DNA from: Microbacterium sp. Root61
GTDB taxonomy: Bacteria > Actinomycetota > Actinomycetes > Actinomycetales > Microbacteriaceae
Assembly: GCF_001427525.1 (NCBI RefSeq)
Contig: NZ_LMGU01000001.1
Span: 2,017,788-2,081,787, forward strand
Reading direction: 5' to 3'
DNA: 64,000 nt
A program made the position numbers and the translations under genes. Under the pieces are notes generated by a model, which saw only the letters and a list, made by a program, of their open reading frames with translations, did no database searches and had not been told where the DNA came from. Positions 1 through 9,142 of this stretch are shown in pieces (the stretch's first letter is position 1; every line of letters begins with the position of its first letter).

Positions 1-359
1 ACGGCGGGGAACGCCTCCGTGGTGAAGAAGATCGCGGTGGCACCGAGCTGGGCCAGCTCACGGGTCTGGGCCACGGCAGCGGTCGTCTCGCCAGCGGTGT
101 CGCGCTCGACGATTTCGACCGTGAGGCCCTCGTGCAGCGACTCGGCGTACTCGGCGCCGGCCTTGAGCCCCGCGAGCGAGTTGATACCGGATGCCGCAAG
201 CGGCCCGGTCAGCGAGCCGACGAACCCGATGGTGACTTTCTCGACCGAGTCGGCTTCCGGCTCGGTGCTCGAGTCAGGCGAAGCGCTGCAGGCGGCGAGG
301 GTGATCGCGAGTGCGCCCGCGGCGACAAACGCGAGCACCCTTCTGCTCTTGCGGAACAT
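1..359 (-). CDS. Branched-chain amino acid-type (HAA) ABC transporter substrate-binding lipoprotein, N-terminal part
   Basis: The gene runs off the left edge of the window, so only about the first 119 residues are visible. They begin with a basic N-terminus, a hydrophobic stretch and a lipobox ending LAAC, as in a secreted lipoprotein anchored outside the membrane. The mature part then reads VTIGFVGSLTGPLAASG, the usual opening of periplasmic-binding proteins of the LivK/Peripla_BP_6 family. The ATG at 359 is preceded by a good ribosome binding site (GAAGGAG). It is the last visible gene of the livH-livMG-livF operon, 26 bp after livF, and supplies the ligand-capturing subunit. The ligand need not be an amino acid, because the cluster faces an acid-CoA ligase. 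Confidence 0.9.
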   Translation of the reverse strand, partial: MFRKSRRVLAFVAAGALAITLAACSASPDSSTEPEADSVEKVTIGFVGSLTGPLAASGINSLAGLKAGAEYAESLHEGLTVEIVERDTAGETTAAVAQTRELAQLGATAIFFTTEAFPA

Positions 360-385
360 AATTCTCCTTCGAATTGAAAGACCGC

Positions 386-1078
386 TTACGAAAGGTAAGC
401 AGCGTGCAACAGGTCCGGAAGCGCTGCATCCGTTCCCTTGACCTCGTGGATGATCTGCCCGTGCCGAAGGACCAGCACATCAGCCTCAAGATTCTGGGCC
501 ACCTCGAGTCTTTGCTCGACGACGAGGACGGCGTAGCCGAGATCACGAAGCTGCGCGATGATCTCGGTGGTTCGGGCGACGAGCTTGGGCGACAGCCCGT
601 TCGTCGGCTCGTCGAGCATGATGGCCTGCGGCGCACCCGCCACCGCCCGCGCGATGGCCAACATCTGCTGCTGCCCGCCGCTCAACCGACCCGCAGCTCG
701 GCCGAGGTGCTCGACCAGTTCTGGCAAGAGCTCGAGCGGATCCACGGGCGGCTTCGCGCCAGAGCGGCTTCGCGCGACGTCGAGGTTCTCGCTCACCGTG
801 AGGTTGGGGAAGACATGGCGGCCCTCGAGCACGTGACCGAGACCGTATCTCGCGCGCTTGCTGGCCGGCAGCCGTTCCAGCTGCCGATCACCGAGCCGCA
901 CGCGCCCGCTCGACGAGGTGAGACCGCCGATCCCGTGGAGCGTGGAGGTCTTGCCTGCGCCGTTCGCGCCCAGGAGCACGAGGCACTCCCCGGGTGCCAC
1001 CGAGAAGGAAATGGATTCCGCCGCGACGACCGCGCCGTAGCGCACGCCGAGACCTTCTACTACCAGCTGCGCGCCCAT
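386..1078 (-). CDS. livF: HAA-type ABC transporter ATP-binding protein LivF
   Basis: A 230-residue ATPase of the LivF type that powers import with the permeases encoded upstream. Walker A (GANGAGKT, residues 37-44), the ABC signature LSGGQQQ and the Walker B region IMLDEPTNGLS are all present, and the length is normal for LivF. The ATG at 1078 overlaps the stop codon of the livM-livG gene by one base (TGATG), indicating translational coupling. An in-frame extension reaching position 1468 exists but would overlap the conserved livG end and is rejected. The protein would sit on the cytoplasmic face of the importer. Confidence 0.95.
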   Translation of the reverse strand: MGAQLVVEGLGVRYGAVVAAESISFSVAPGECLVLLGANGAGKTSTLHGIGGLTSSSGRVRLGDRQLERLPASKRARYGLGHVLEGRHVFPNLTVSENLDVARSRSGAKPPVDPLELLPELVEHLGRAAGRLSGGQQQMLAIARAVAGAPQAIMLDEPTNGLSPKLVARTTEIIAQLRDLGYAVLVVEQRLEVAQNLEADVLVLRHGQIIHEVKGTDAALPDLLHAAYLS

Positions 1079-2922
1079 CAGACCGTTCCCATGTAAGCCA
1101 CTCGAACTGCTTCGACATCGTGCAGGTCCTTCGGTGCCCCCTGCCAGAGCATCCTTCCCAGATCGAACACCAGGATGCGATCCACCAGGCGGCTCACCAT
1201 CTCGAGGTGGTGCTCGACGATGATCACCGAGACGCCCGCCCCGGCAAGATCCTTGACGACGCTCTCCAGACCGTCGATCTCGGAGGCGGACAGGCCGGCG
1301 GCCGGCTCGTCCAGCAGGAGAACCTTGGGGCAGCGCGCCACTGCCATGGCAGCCTCGAGGAATCGGAGCTGCCCATGCGCGAGATAGCGGCTTTCGCGGC
1401 GCCCGATGCGCAGGTCGTCCGGGTCCAGACCACCGTTGCGCAGCAGGGTGATGGCCGCCACCCGGCACGCCTCGATCCTCGCCGGGTCGGCATCCAACTG
1501 CGATTTGAGAGCGAGTTCGATGTGCTCATCGATGCTCATGCCCGCAAACGTCTTCGGGGTTTGGAAGGTGCGTGCGACGCCGTGATGCGCGATCTCGGAA
1601 GGCCGTGACTTGCTCACGTCTCGACCGTCGAGGAGGATCGTTCCCTCCGAGGGATGGTAAAACCCACCGATGATGTTCAGCATCGTGGTCTTGCCCGACC
1701 CATTCGGCCCGATCAGTCCGAGAATCTCGCCGCGCCCCAGCTCGAGCGTGACGCCGTCGAGAGCCTTCAGACCGCCGAAGCTCTTCTTGACGTCTTGCAC
1801 CTGCAGAACCGGCTGGTCCGCTCGGTCGGCAACCTCCGTCACACGGACACGCGGGGCACGACGCACTCGGGACAGGGACTTGAGCAACGGGTCGGCGTAC
1901 GCAGCGGTCCTACTGAAGATGCCCTTGGGACGCAGTCGCATGAGCGCGACGAGCAGCACGCCGTAGACGATCACGTTCACGTGCGGGTACGGCGCGAGCA
2001 GGAGCGGAACGATCACCAGGATCGTGACTCCGACGATGGGTCCGAGCTGTGAACCGAGACCGCCGAGCACCACCATCACGAGGAACAGGATCGACAGCGC
2101 CGGGGAGAAGGCATCCGGTGAGATGTAGGCGGAGAGGTACGCGAACAGCCCCCCGGCCAGCCCACCCATCGCGGATCCGACGGCGAAGGCGGCGACCTTC
2201 GTGAGATACCCGCCGATGCCCAGCGCGGATGCACCGATGCTCTCGTCTCGTACCGCGGCCGTCGCGCGCCCGAAGGAGCTGGTGCGGTATCGCGCGTGGA
2301 ACCAGTAGGCGAGGAATCCGGCCCCGACGATGAGAAGCGGAACGAACCACTCCCACCCGATGTACCCCTCGAAGTTGAACCCGAGGAACGGGGCGATTCC
2401 GGAGATTCCCGCGTGGCCCTGGGTGATGTCGGCCTGAGCGACGAGCAGATCGGCGATGACGAGCACCGTGCCGAGGGAGACCATGGCCAGCCCCAGCGCG
2501 GCGAGCCGCCCTGCCGGAAGCCCCACCAGGAGACCGACCAGCAGACCACCCGCCAGTGCGAGGGGGAGCGTGAGCCAGATCGGCCAGCCGTAGGAGCCGC
2601 CGAGGATGCCGGTGATGTATGCACCGATCGCGAACGACGCTCCTTGTCCGAGTGAGAGCACACCGGAGAATCCGATGGTGATGTTCAGACCGAACACCGC
2701 CACCAGGTACACGAGGATGAGGAGCACCACGTACGCCGTGTAGGACATCGGGCCGGATACGAGCAGGATGACCACGGCGACGAGGGCCAGCAGCAGACCC
2801 TGGACGGAGGGAAGACGAGCAGCGACGCGAAGCGGTGCGGGCAGCTTGTCGGTCAGCCGGGTGGTGGAATCGCGCAGGCGATCCTGAAGGGCGTACATGC
2901 GGCCCGAAATGTCGTTGGTCAT
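1078..2922 (-). CDS. Fused HAA-type ABC permease and ATPase (LivM-LivG)
   Basis: A single 614-residue protein combining the second membrane subunit (LivM) with the first ATPase (LivG). Roughly residues 45-330 form hydrophobic membrane segments with LivM-like sequence; a linker follows, then an ABC domain from about residue 370 with Walker A GPNGSGKTT (Lys 411), a Q-loop region, and LLLDEPAAGLS. In most bacteria these are separate genes; the frame is open without any sign of a sequencing frameshift. The ATG at 2922 has an AAGGGAGG ribosome binding site inside the spacer and lies one base from the livH stop. It probably pairs with LivH and LivF to form the complete transporter. Confidence 0.93.
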   Translation of the reverse strand: MTNDISGRMYALQDRLRDSTTRLTDKLPAPLRVAARLPSVQGLLLALVAVVILLVSGPMSYTAYVVLLILVYLVAVFGLNITIGFSGVLSLGQGASFAIGAYITGILGGSYGWPIWLTLPLALAGGLLVGLLVGLPAGRLAALGLAMVSLGTVLVIADLLVAQADITQGHAGISGIAPFLGFNFEGYIGWEWFVPLLIVGAGFLAYWFHARYRTSSFGRATAAVRDESIGASALGIGGYLTKVAAFAVGSAMGGLAGGLFAYLSAYISPDAFSPALSILFLVMVVLGGLGSQLGPIVGVTILVIVPLLLAPYPHVNVIVYGVLLVALMRLRPKGIFSRTAAYADPLLKSLSRVRRAPRVRVTEVADRADQPVLQVQDVKKSFGGLKALDGVTLELGRGEILGLIGPNGSGKTTMLNIIGGFYHPSEGTILLDGRDVSKSRPSEIAHHGVARTFQTPKTFAGMSIDEHIELALKSQLDADPARIEACRVAAITLLRNGGLDPDDLRIGRRESRYLAHGQLRFLEAAMAVARCPKVLLLDEPAAGLSASEIDGLESVVKDLAGAGVSVIIVEHHLEMVSRLVDRILVFDLGRMLWQGAPKDLHDVEAVRVAYMGTV

Positions 2923-2923
2923 C

Positions 2924-3802
2924 TCAGACCTCCCTTACTGCTCGAGCGCCGAATATGCCGTACGGCTTGAATACGTAGACGAGGATCAACAGGGCGAAAA
3001 CGGCAAGGTTGCCGTACAGCGGCCCGATGTACACCGTGGAGGCCTGGCTCACGAGTCCGACGATGAGACCGCCGATCACCGCACCGCCGACGCTGTTCAT
3101 CCCGCCCATCGACACGGCGACGAAGCCGTAGAACATGTAGAACATGCCGAGCGACGGCATCAGGATCTGCGAGGACGCCACCATGTAGCCGGTGACCGCG
3201 GCGAGGAGCACGGAGATGAGCACAGTGATCTGCGAGGCGCGAGCTCGGGAGATACCGAGAGCCTCGGCGCCCTGCACATCCTCACCGATCGCGCGAAGCT
3301 CGCGACCGACGCGGGTCCGGCGGTAGAAGATCATCAGCACGGCCGCCAGGGCGAGCAGCACGGGAAGGGTCAGCAGCTCCGCCCACGAGACGCGGAAGCC
3401 CATCAGGTCGAAGGGCGTCGAGGGGATACCGAACGGGAAGTAGGTGGCTTCTCCGCCGGAGGGGATGGCGAGAAGCTCGGCGAGCACGACGCTGACGCCG
3501 AACGTCGAGAGGATCCACGACACCGCTGAGCCCGACTGGACGAACGGTCGGATCGCGACGTACTCCGTGACCAGCGCGACAGCAACGAGCACGACGATGC
3601 CGATCACAAAGGCAAGGAACACCGGAACGCCGGCGCCCGTCGCCATCAATATGACGATGGGCGCGAGAACGACCAGCTGTCCGTGCGCGAAGTTGAGCAC
3701 TCCTGTGGTCTTGTGCAGCACGGCGAAGGCAACCGCGATCAGACCGTAGATGGCTCCCTGAGAGAGCCCCGGAAGGAGGATTGATTGAATGAACTGCTGC
3801 AT
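2924..3802 (-). CDS. livH: HAA-type ABC transporter permease LivH
   Basis: An inner-membrane permease of 292 residues with about eight hydrophobic segments. The N-terminus (GLSQGAIYGLIAVAFAVLHK) and the later LNFAHGQLVVL stretch are typical of LivH. I place the start at the ATG at 3802 (MQQFIQSILLPG), which fits family length; an upstream in-frame ATG at 3886 would add a non-homologous charged tail and lie upstream of the mapped promoter. It is the first gene of the importer operon and is divergent from the acid-CoA ligase, with a consensus-like promoter about 50 bp upstream. Confidence 0.93.
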   Translation of the reverse strand: MQQFIQSILLPGLSQGAIYGLIAVAFAVLHKTTGVLNFAHGQLVVLAPIVILMATGAGVPVFLAFVIGIVVLVAVALVTEYVAIRPFVQSGSAVSWILSTFGVSVVLAELLAIPSGGEATYFPFGIPSTPFDLMGFRVSWAELLTLPVLLALAAVLMIFYRRTRVGRELRAIGEDVQGAEALGISRARASQITVLISVLLAAVTGYMVASSQILMPSLGMFYMFYGFVAVSMGGMNSVGGAVIGGLIVGLVSQASTVYIGPLYGNLAVFALLILVYVFKPYGIFGARAVREV

Positions 3803-3845
3803 GACGCGGAACTCGCTGTTCGCTAGTCGACGATGACCGTACGGG

Positions 3846-3886
3846 GTATTCTGAAAGTATATAAAGAATACATAGACAATAGTCAA
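3846..3886 (-). promoter_or_regulatory. livH promoter overlapped by an inverted repeat (putative operator)
   Basis: On the minus strand a -35 box TTGACT (3886-3881) is followed after 17 bp by a -10 box TATATA (3863-3858), giving a predicted start near 3851 and a leader of about 50 nt. The -10 box sits at the centre of an inverted repeat GTATTCT-N12-AGAATAC (3846-3871). A protein bound there would block the livH promoter and could also affect the divergent ligase gene at 3929. The MarR protein at 6493 is an obvious candidate binder, which is inference. Confidence 0.6.
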
Positions 3887-3928
3887 CTCGCTTCCTCACG
3901 TAGAGCGATCACACTGCAAGGACGGACG

Positions 3929-5578
3929 ATGGCGACCGATCACCGAGAGAAGACCCTGAGCGCGCGCTGGCCGTCCCTGGGCACACCGCGAACCGATCCA
4001 GCCCAACGCGATCACTGGCGCACCGCCGGATACTGGACCGACGAGAGCCTCGGAGACGTGCTCGAACGCAGCGCTCTGGCATGGCCAGATCGGATCGCCG
4101 TTGAGACAGCGGAGGGCAGCTGCACCTTTGCAGACCTGCAGGCCCGCGCCTCGGCTGTCGCACGAACGCTGCTCCACTCGGGGGTCCGGCCGGGTGATGT
4201 CGTGTGCTGGATGCTTCCTACCGGCCCGGATGCCATCTCCGTGGCATCCGCGATCTGGCGCATCGGCGCCGTCAGCAGTCCCGTCGTTCCTCTCTCCGGC
4301 GTGCGCGAAATGATCAACATCATCGAACAGGTGCGGCCGCGCGCCATCGTCACCGTTGCGGAGCATCGCGGACGCGAGCTGCCCGCGGAGTTCGACGAGG
4401 CGATTCGGGCGAATGGGCTGGATCCTGTCGCCCGACTCGTCATCGGCACCCCCTCACGGGGATGGCGGGATGCGACCGCGGAGGGCCCTGGTGCGATTTC
4501 CCGTTCCGTACACGCGGCCGATCCCGCTGAGCCATGCCTCATCCTCTTCACGTCGGGCACAGAATCGGCGGCTAAGGCAGTGCTGCACAGCGCGACGGGC
4601 ATCCACCACGAGTTGCGCACGACGATCGCCGACTGGGGCATCACTTTCCGCGACCGCATGTTCATGGCATCCCCCCTCACTCACATCACCGGGCTGCTCC
4701 AGGGTTTCCTCATCCCGGCCCGCGTCGGCGCCAGCGCCGTGCTCATGGATCGGTGGAACGGCGAGGAGGGTATGCGGCTGATCGAAGCGACGGGCGCCAC
4801 CTATATGGCCGGGGCCGCGCCCTTCTTGCGCGAGGTGCTCGCGGCGTATCGAGCGAGCGGTCTCGAGCGATCCACCCTGCGCCAGTACTGCAGCGGCGGA
4901 GCAGCGGTCTCCCCCGACCTCATCGACGGGATCGCGGACTTCGGGGTCGCTGCCTACCGGGCGTGGGGCATGACCGAACTGCCGACCGCGACGCTCGCGA
5001 ACGAACTGGATTCGCTCGAGCACCGTTCCACGACCGACGGCCGCCTCGCACCCGGGGTCGAGCTTCGAGTTCTCGCAGACGACGGGTCGGAAGTGCCGGC
5101 CGGCGCGACCGGCGAGCTTCAGCTGCGTGGACCCGAGATGATGCTGGGTTACGTCCGCGCTGAGCACAACGACAAGGCCTTCACCGAAGACGGCTGGATG
5201 CGCACGGGCGACCTGGGCAGCCTCGGCGAAGACGGCTACGTCCGCATCACAGGACGCCTGAAAGAGATCATCAACCGTGGCGGCGAGAAGTTCAGTGCCC
5301 GGGAGATCGAGGACGCCGTCGCCCAGCATCCCGACATCACCGCGACCGCCGTGGTCGCCGTACCGGGGGGCCGGCTCGGCGAACAGATCGCCGTCGCCGT
5401 GGTCACCTCCCGACCGGATCTCACCCTCGAGGAGATCGGTCGCACGGTGACGGGCTCGGGACTCTCGAAGTACAAGCAGCCCGAGCGGCTGCTCGTCGTG
5501 GATTCTCTCCCCACCAACCCCACCGGCAAGACCGACAAGAACCGGCTCATCGAGATGTTCGGAACGGAACCAGAATGA
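3929..5578 (+). CDS. AMP-forming acid-CoA ligase (cyclohexanecarboxylate-CoA ligase-like)
   Basis: A 549-residue adenylate-forming enzyme that would activate a carboxylic acid to its CoA thioester using ATP. Visible motifs are the P-loop LILFTSGTESAAK (from about residue 204), the A5-type RAWGMTE, the A8-type WMRTGDLG (about residue 425), NRGGEKFSAREIE, and the C-terminal catalytic lysine in PTGKTDKN (about residue 534). The overall sequence resembles the AliA/medium-chain and alicyclic acid ligases rather than acetyl-CoA synthetase; the substrate is not provable from sequence. The start at 3929 has a GGAC-type ribosome binding site; an upstream in-frame ATG at 3833 lies in the promoter region. 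It overlaps the next gene by 4 bp (ATGA) and probably acts on what the divergent ABC transporter imports. Confidence 0.88.
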   Translation: MATDHREKTLSARWPSLGTPRTDPAQRDHWRTAGYWTDESLGDVLERSALAWPDRIAVETAEGSCTFADLQARASAVARTLLHSGVRPGDVVCWMLPTGPDAISVASAIWRIGAVSSPVVPLSGVREMINIIEQVRPRAIVTVAEHRGRELPAEFDEAIRANGLDPVARLVIGTPSRGWRDATAEGPGAISRSVHAADPAEPCLILFTSGTESAAKAVLHSATGIHHELRTTIADWGITFRDRMFMASPLTHITGLLQGFLIPARVGASAVLMDRWNGEEGMRLIEATGATYMAGAAPFLREVLAAYRASGLERSTLRQYCSGGAAVSPDLIDGIADFGVAAYRAWGMTELPTATLANELDSLEHRSTTDGRLAPGVELRVLADDGSEVPAGATGELQLRGPEMMLGYVRAEHNDKAFTEDGWMRTGDLGSLGEDGYVRITGRLKEIINRGGEKFSAREIEDAVAQHPDITATAVVAVPGGRLGEQIAVAVVTSRPDLTLEEIGRTVTGSGLSKYKQPERLLVVDSLPTNPTGKTDKNRLIEMFGTEPE

Positions 5579-6375
5579 GCACGCTCGCGGGCAAGTCGAT
5601 CGTCGTGACCGGCTCCGGGCAGGGGCTCGGTCGCGCGTACGCTCTGGATGCCGCCCGCGCGGGCGCATCCGTCGTCGTCAACGACGTCGACGCCACTGCA
5701 ACGCAGTCCGTCGTCGCGGAGATTCTCGACAACGGTGGCTCGGCAATCGCCGCGGTCGGCTCCGCAGCCGACTGGGACGGGGCACGCCATCTCGTCGATA
5801 CCTGCGTCACCCGATTCGGTGCGATCGACGGCTTCGTGGCGAATGCCGCCATCAAGCACGAGGGGCTGCCGTGGGACGAGACCGAGGCGGGGCTCCGACG
5901 CATCGTCGACGTCAACGTGCTGGGCGTCATGTTCGGCGGCACTCATGCCATGCGCGCCATGGTGGACTCGGGGCGCGGCGGATCCGTCGTGACCGTCGTA
6001 TCGGGCGCACGGTTCGGCATCCCCGGTATGAGCGCCTATGGCGCGACGAAGGGAGCCGTCGCGGGCATGACACTGAACTGGGCGATCGAGGGGATGCCGC
6101 ATCACGTGCGAGTGAACGCGATCTCGCCGCTCGGCCGCACACGGATGTCGTCGGTCGACGCGCGGGACGATGCCCCTCAATTCCCCGATCCCGCGGCAGT
6201 GGCACCACTCGTGACCGCGCTGCTGTCCGATGACACGGTCGGCACGACGGGCCGCATCATTCGCTTCGACGGCACGACGCTGTCACAGTACGCCGATGCC
6301 GCGCTCGAGGACGGCGAGGAGCGGGCGTCCTGGACGGTAGCGGAACTCGCCGCCTCGGTGCGCCGCTGGCGCTGA
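5575..6375 (+). CDS. SDR-family NAD(P)-dependent oxidoreductase
   Basis: A 266-residue short-chain dehydrogenase. The nucleotide-binding motif TGSGQGLG lies near residue 12, the NAA-type motif appears as VANAA, and the active site shows a Ser in VVSGARFG followed by YGATK, the YxxxK pair. It overlaps the upstream ligase by 4 bp, so the two are translationally coupled. A plausible role is oxidation of a hydroxyacyl-CoA made after activation by the ligase. The C-terminal 40 residues are less conserved in SDR proteins and give no further clue. Confidence 0.88.
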   Translation: MSTLAGKSIVVTGSGQGLGRAYALDAARAGASVVVNDVDATATQSVVAEILDNGGSAIAAVGSAADWDGARHLVDTCVTRFGAIDGFVANAAIKHEGLPWDETEAGLRRIVDVNVLGVMFGGTHAMRAMVDSGRGGSVVTVVSGARFGIPGMSAYGATKGAVAGMTLNWAIEGMPHHVRVNAISPLGRTRMSSVDARDDAPQFPDPAAVAPLVTALLSDDTVGTTGRIIRFDGTTLSQYADAALEDGEERASWTVAELAASVRRWR

Positions 6376-6492
6376 AGCGCGATGATCGTCCGCTCGACGT
6401 CGACAAGGGCGCCGCACCGGCCGAACTCGACCCGCCCTGGACCCGGAGGTTCACGGAAAGCTCGATAACCTGGGGCCTATGGGAGGACGATC

Positions 6493-7026
6493 ATGACAAA
6501 GCGCGGCCGGCTCCCCATCGACCCCATCGCCGAGGCGCAGCGACAGTGGGAATCTCGGGGGTGGACTGATTCCGCGCCGGGCATGGCAGCAGTGACCTCC
6601 GTCATGCGCGCTCAGCAGCTCATGCTCAACCGCGTCAACGCCGCTCTGCGCCCCTTCGATCTGTCTTTCGCCCGCTTCGAGATGCTGCGACTTCTCAGCT
6701 TCACCCGCGAGGGGCGGATGCCGATGCGCAGCGCGACGGCGCGGCTGCAGGTGCATCCGGCCAGTGTGACCAACACCGTCGACCGACTCGAGCGCGACGC
6801 GCTCGTGCTGCGCGAGCCGCACCCCGTCGATGGGCGCTCGATCATGCTCGTGCTGACGCCGAGTGGCCGCGCTCTGGCCGAGAACGCGACCGCGGCGTTG
6901 AACGCTGACGTGTTCAGCGCGCTGGAGGCGTCGCCGGACGACGTGGCCACCCTCGTTGGCGTCATCGGACGGTTCCGCCACAACGCGGGCGACTTCGGAC
7001 CGGCCGATGAGGACCCGTTCTGGTGA
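6493..7026 (+). CDS. MarR-family transcriptional regulator
   Basis: A 177-residue DNA-binding protein with the winged helix-turn-helix of the MarR family (about residues 50-125): the segments RFEMLRLLSF, HPASVTNTVDRLERD and the wing ending PVDGRSIMLVLTPSG are characteristic. A GGGAGG ribosome binding site precedes the ATG. It lies 117 bp after the SDR gene on the same strand and converges with mmsB. Likely targets are the livH/ligase divergent promoter or the mmsA/thiolase divergent promoter, both of which carry palindromes; the sequence does not decide between them. Confidence 0.9.
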   Translation: MTKRGRLPIDPIAEAQRQWESRGWTDSAPGMAAVTSVMRAQQLMLNRVNAALRPFDLSFARFEMLRLLSFTREGRMPMRSATARLQVHPASVTNTVDRLERDALVLREPHPVDGRSIMLVLTPSGRALAENATAALNADVFSALEASPDDVATLVGVIGRFRHNAGDFGPADEDPFW

Positions 7027-7041
7027 CCTCGCCCGACGGCG

Positions 7042-7935
7042 TCAGAGCGTCGCGCTGTCGGTGCGGATCGTATTGATGATGCCCGAGAAGTCCTTGCCCG
7101 CGCCCGCACCGTCGGCGTACTCGCGGTAGATCTCACGGGCGAGACGTCCCAGTTTGGCATCCACACCGGTCAGGTCGATCGCCTGCTCGGCCAGCCCGAG
7201 GTCCTTCGACATGAGCGCCCCGGCGAAGCCCGGTTCGTAGTCGCGGTTCGCCGGGCTCGTGGGCACGGGACCGGGTACCGGGCAGTTCGTGGTGAGCGCC
7301 CAGCACTGGCCGGACGCGTTGGAGGCGACGTCGAACAGGGCCTGATGCGTGAGCCCGAGCCGCTCGCCCAGGACGAACGCCTCGGCGACGGCGATCTGCG
7401 AGATCCCGAGGATCATGTTGTTGCAGATCTTGGCTGCCTGGCCGAGCCCGGCACCGCCGCAGTGCACGATGCGACGCCCCATGCGCTCCAGTAGCGGCAG
7501 GGCCTCCTGGAAGTCCGCGTCGCTGCCGCCGACCATGAACGCGAGCGTTGCGTTCTCGGCGCCGACCACGCCGCCGGACACGGGTGCGTCGATGCTGCGG
7601 TGCCCGGCCTCCTCCGCGAGGCGGTGCGCTTCGCGGGCCTCGTCGACGGCGATCGTCGACGAATCGATGAAGAGGGTGCCGGGTCGTGCGGCCGCCAGGA
7701 GCCCGCCGCTGTAGGCGTCGATGACGTGGCGGCCGCCGGGGAGCATGGTGATGACCACGTCGGCCCCGGCGGCGGCGAGTTCCGCGGTGTCCGCGATGCG
7801 GACTCCGCCGGCGCGTGCCACGTCCAGTGCCGCCGGGACGAAGTCGAAGCCGTGCACGTCGTATCCGGCGGCGACGAGGTTGCGGGCCATCGGACCGCCC
7901 ATGTGGCCCAGCCCGAGGAAGGCGATCGTTGTCAT
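7042..7935 (-). CDS. mmsB: 3-hydroxyisobutyrate dehydrogenase
   Basis: A 297-residue beta-hydroxyacid dehydrogenase that oxidises 3-hydroxyisobutyrate to methylmalonate semialdehyde with NAD in valine degradation. The N-terminal motif FLGLGHMGGPMA binds the cofactor, DAPVSGGVVGAENATLAFMV is the substrate signature, and the catalytic Lys lies in GQAAKICNNM. The ATG at 7935 has an AAAGGAGC site 7 bp upstream; a longer frame running to 8406 only overlaps the neighbouring gene and is not used. It is third in an operon with mmsA and an acyl-CoA dehydrogenase. Confidence 0.95.
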   Translation of the reverse strand: MTTIAFLGLGHMGGPMARNLVAAGYDVHGFDFVPAALDVARAGGVRIADTAELAAAGADVVITMLPGGRHVIDAYSGGLLAAARPGTLFIDSSTIAVDEAREAHRLAEEAGHRSIDAPVSGGVVGAENATLAFMVGGSDADFQEALPLLERMGRRIVHCGGAGLGQAAKICNNMILGISQIAVAEAFVLGERLGLTHQALFDVASNASGQCWALTTNCPVPGPVPTSPANRDYEPGFAGALMSKDLGLAEQAIDLTGVDAKLGRLAREIYREYADGAGAGKDFSGIINTIRTDSATL

Positions 7936-7984
7936 GAGTCGTGCTCCTTTGCATCTACGACTGTGGAAAACCGTGCCGGCCCGT

Positions 7985-9139
7985 TCACCGCGCCGCTCCG
8001 CTGCGCGCCAGGAGGTCGCGTCCGACGACGACTCGCATGATCTCGTTGGACCCCTCGAGGATCTGGTGCACCCGCAGGTCGCGAACGACCCGCTCCAGCC
8101 CGTATTCGTGCAGGTAGCCGTAGCCGCCGTGCAGCTGCAGTGCGGCATTGGCCGCCGTGAATGCGGCATCCGTCGCGAATCTCTTGGCGAGAGCGCACGC
8201 GGCCGCCGTGTCGTCGGCGCCGTCGTCCATCTTCTCGGCGGCGCGCTGCAGCAGGGCGCGCGCGGCCTGCAGATCGGTCTCCATGTCGGCGAGCGTGAAC
8301 AGCACCGACTGGTTGGCCACGAGCGGGGCGCCGAAGGCCTCGCGCTCCTGCACGTAGCGCACCGCACGATCGAGCGCCCACTGGGCGCCGCCGAGCGAGC
8401 ACGCACCCATGTTGACCCGGCCGCCGTTGAGACCCTTCATCGCGATCGAGAATCCCTGGCCCTCGTCGCCGAGGAGATGGGATGCCGGCACCCGCACCTC
8501 GTCGAAGATGACCTGGCGCGTGGGCTGGGCGTTCCAGCCCATCTTCTTCTCATTCGCGCCGAAGCTCAGCCCGGCAGCGTCGTGCGGCACCAGGATCGCG
8601 CTGATCCCCTTCGGGCCGGGCTGCCCGGTGCGCGCCATGACGATGTACACGGCAGACGAACCCGCCCCGGAGATGAACTGCTTGGTCCCGTTCAGGACGT
8701 AGTCCTCGCCGTCCCGCCGCGCGGAGGTGGTGATGGCCGCGGCATCCGAACCCGCGCCCGGCTCCGTGAGGCAGTAGCTACCGAGCTGGGTCATCCCGAC
8801 CAGGCCCGGCAGCCACTGCGCGCGCTGCGCGTCGTCACCGAACTCGTCGATCATCCACGCGACCATGTTGTGGATCGAGATGTACGCCGCGACGGCGGTG
8901 TCGCCCTTCGCGAGCTCCTCGAAGATCGCCACCGCGTCGAGGCGGGAGAGCCCCGATCCGCCGGAACTCTCGCGGACGTAGATCCCTCCGAGTCCCATCT
9001 CCCCCGCTGCGGCGAGGGTCTCGACCGGGAAGATCTTGTGCTCATCGCGCTCGCCGGCGAACGGGGCGAGCTGTGCGTCGGCGAACTCCCGCACCGCCTC
9101 GACCAGGGCCGCGCGCTCTTCGTTCTTCTGGACGCTCAT
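7985..9139 (-). CDS. Acyl-CoA dehydrogenase, probably isobutyryl-CoA dehydrogenase
   Basis: A 384-residue flavoprotein of the short/branched-chain acyl-CoA dehydrogenase family. It has the FAD signature YCLTEPGAGSDA, a second signature in HGGYGYLHEYGLERVVRD, and the catalytic glutamate region ILEGSNEIMR near the C-terminus. Lying between mmsA and mmsB, it most likely oxidises isobutyryl-CoA to methacrylyl-CoA in valine catabolism. The start is 3 bp after the mmsA stop. The crotonase steps of the valine pathway are not in this operon but several crotonases lie elsewhere in the window. Confidence 0.9.
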   Translation of the reverse strand: MSVQKNEERAALVEAVREFADAQLAPFAGERDEHKIFPVETLAAAGEMGLGGIYVRESSGGSGLSRLDAVAIFEELAKGDTAVAAYISIHNMVAWMIDEFGDDAQRAQWLPGLVGMTQLGSYCLTEPGAGSDAAAITTSARRDGEDYVLNGTKQFISGAGSSAVYIVMARTGQPGPKGISAILVPHDAAGLSFGANEKKMGWNAQPTRQVIFDEVRVPASHLLGDEGQGFSIAMKGLNGGRVNMGACSLGGAQWALDRAVRYVQEREAFGAPLVANQSVLFTLADMETDLQAARALLQRAAEKMDDGADDTAAACALAKRFATDAAFTAANAALQLHGGYGYLHEYGLERVVRDLRVHQILEGSNEIMRVVVGRDLLARSGAAR

Positions 9140-9142
9140 GGC

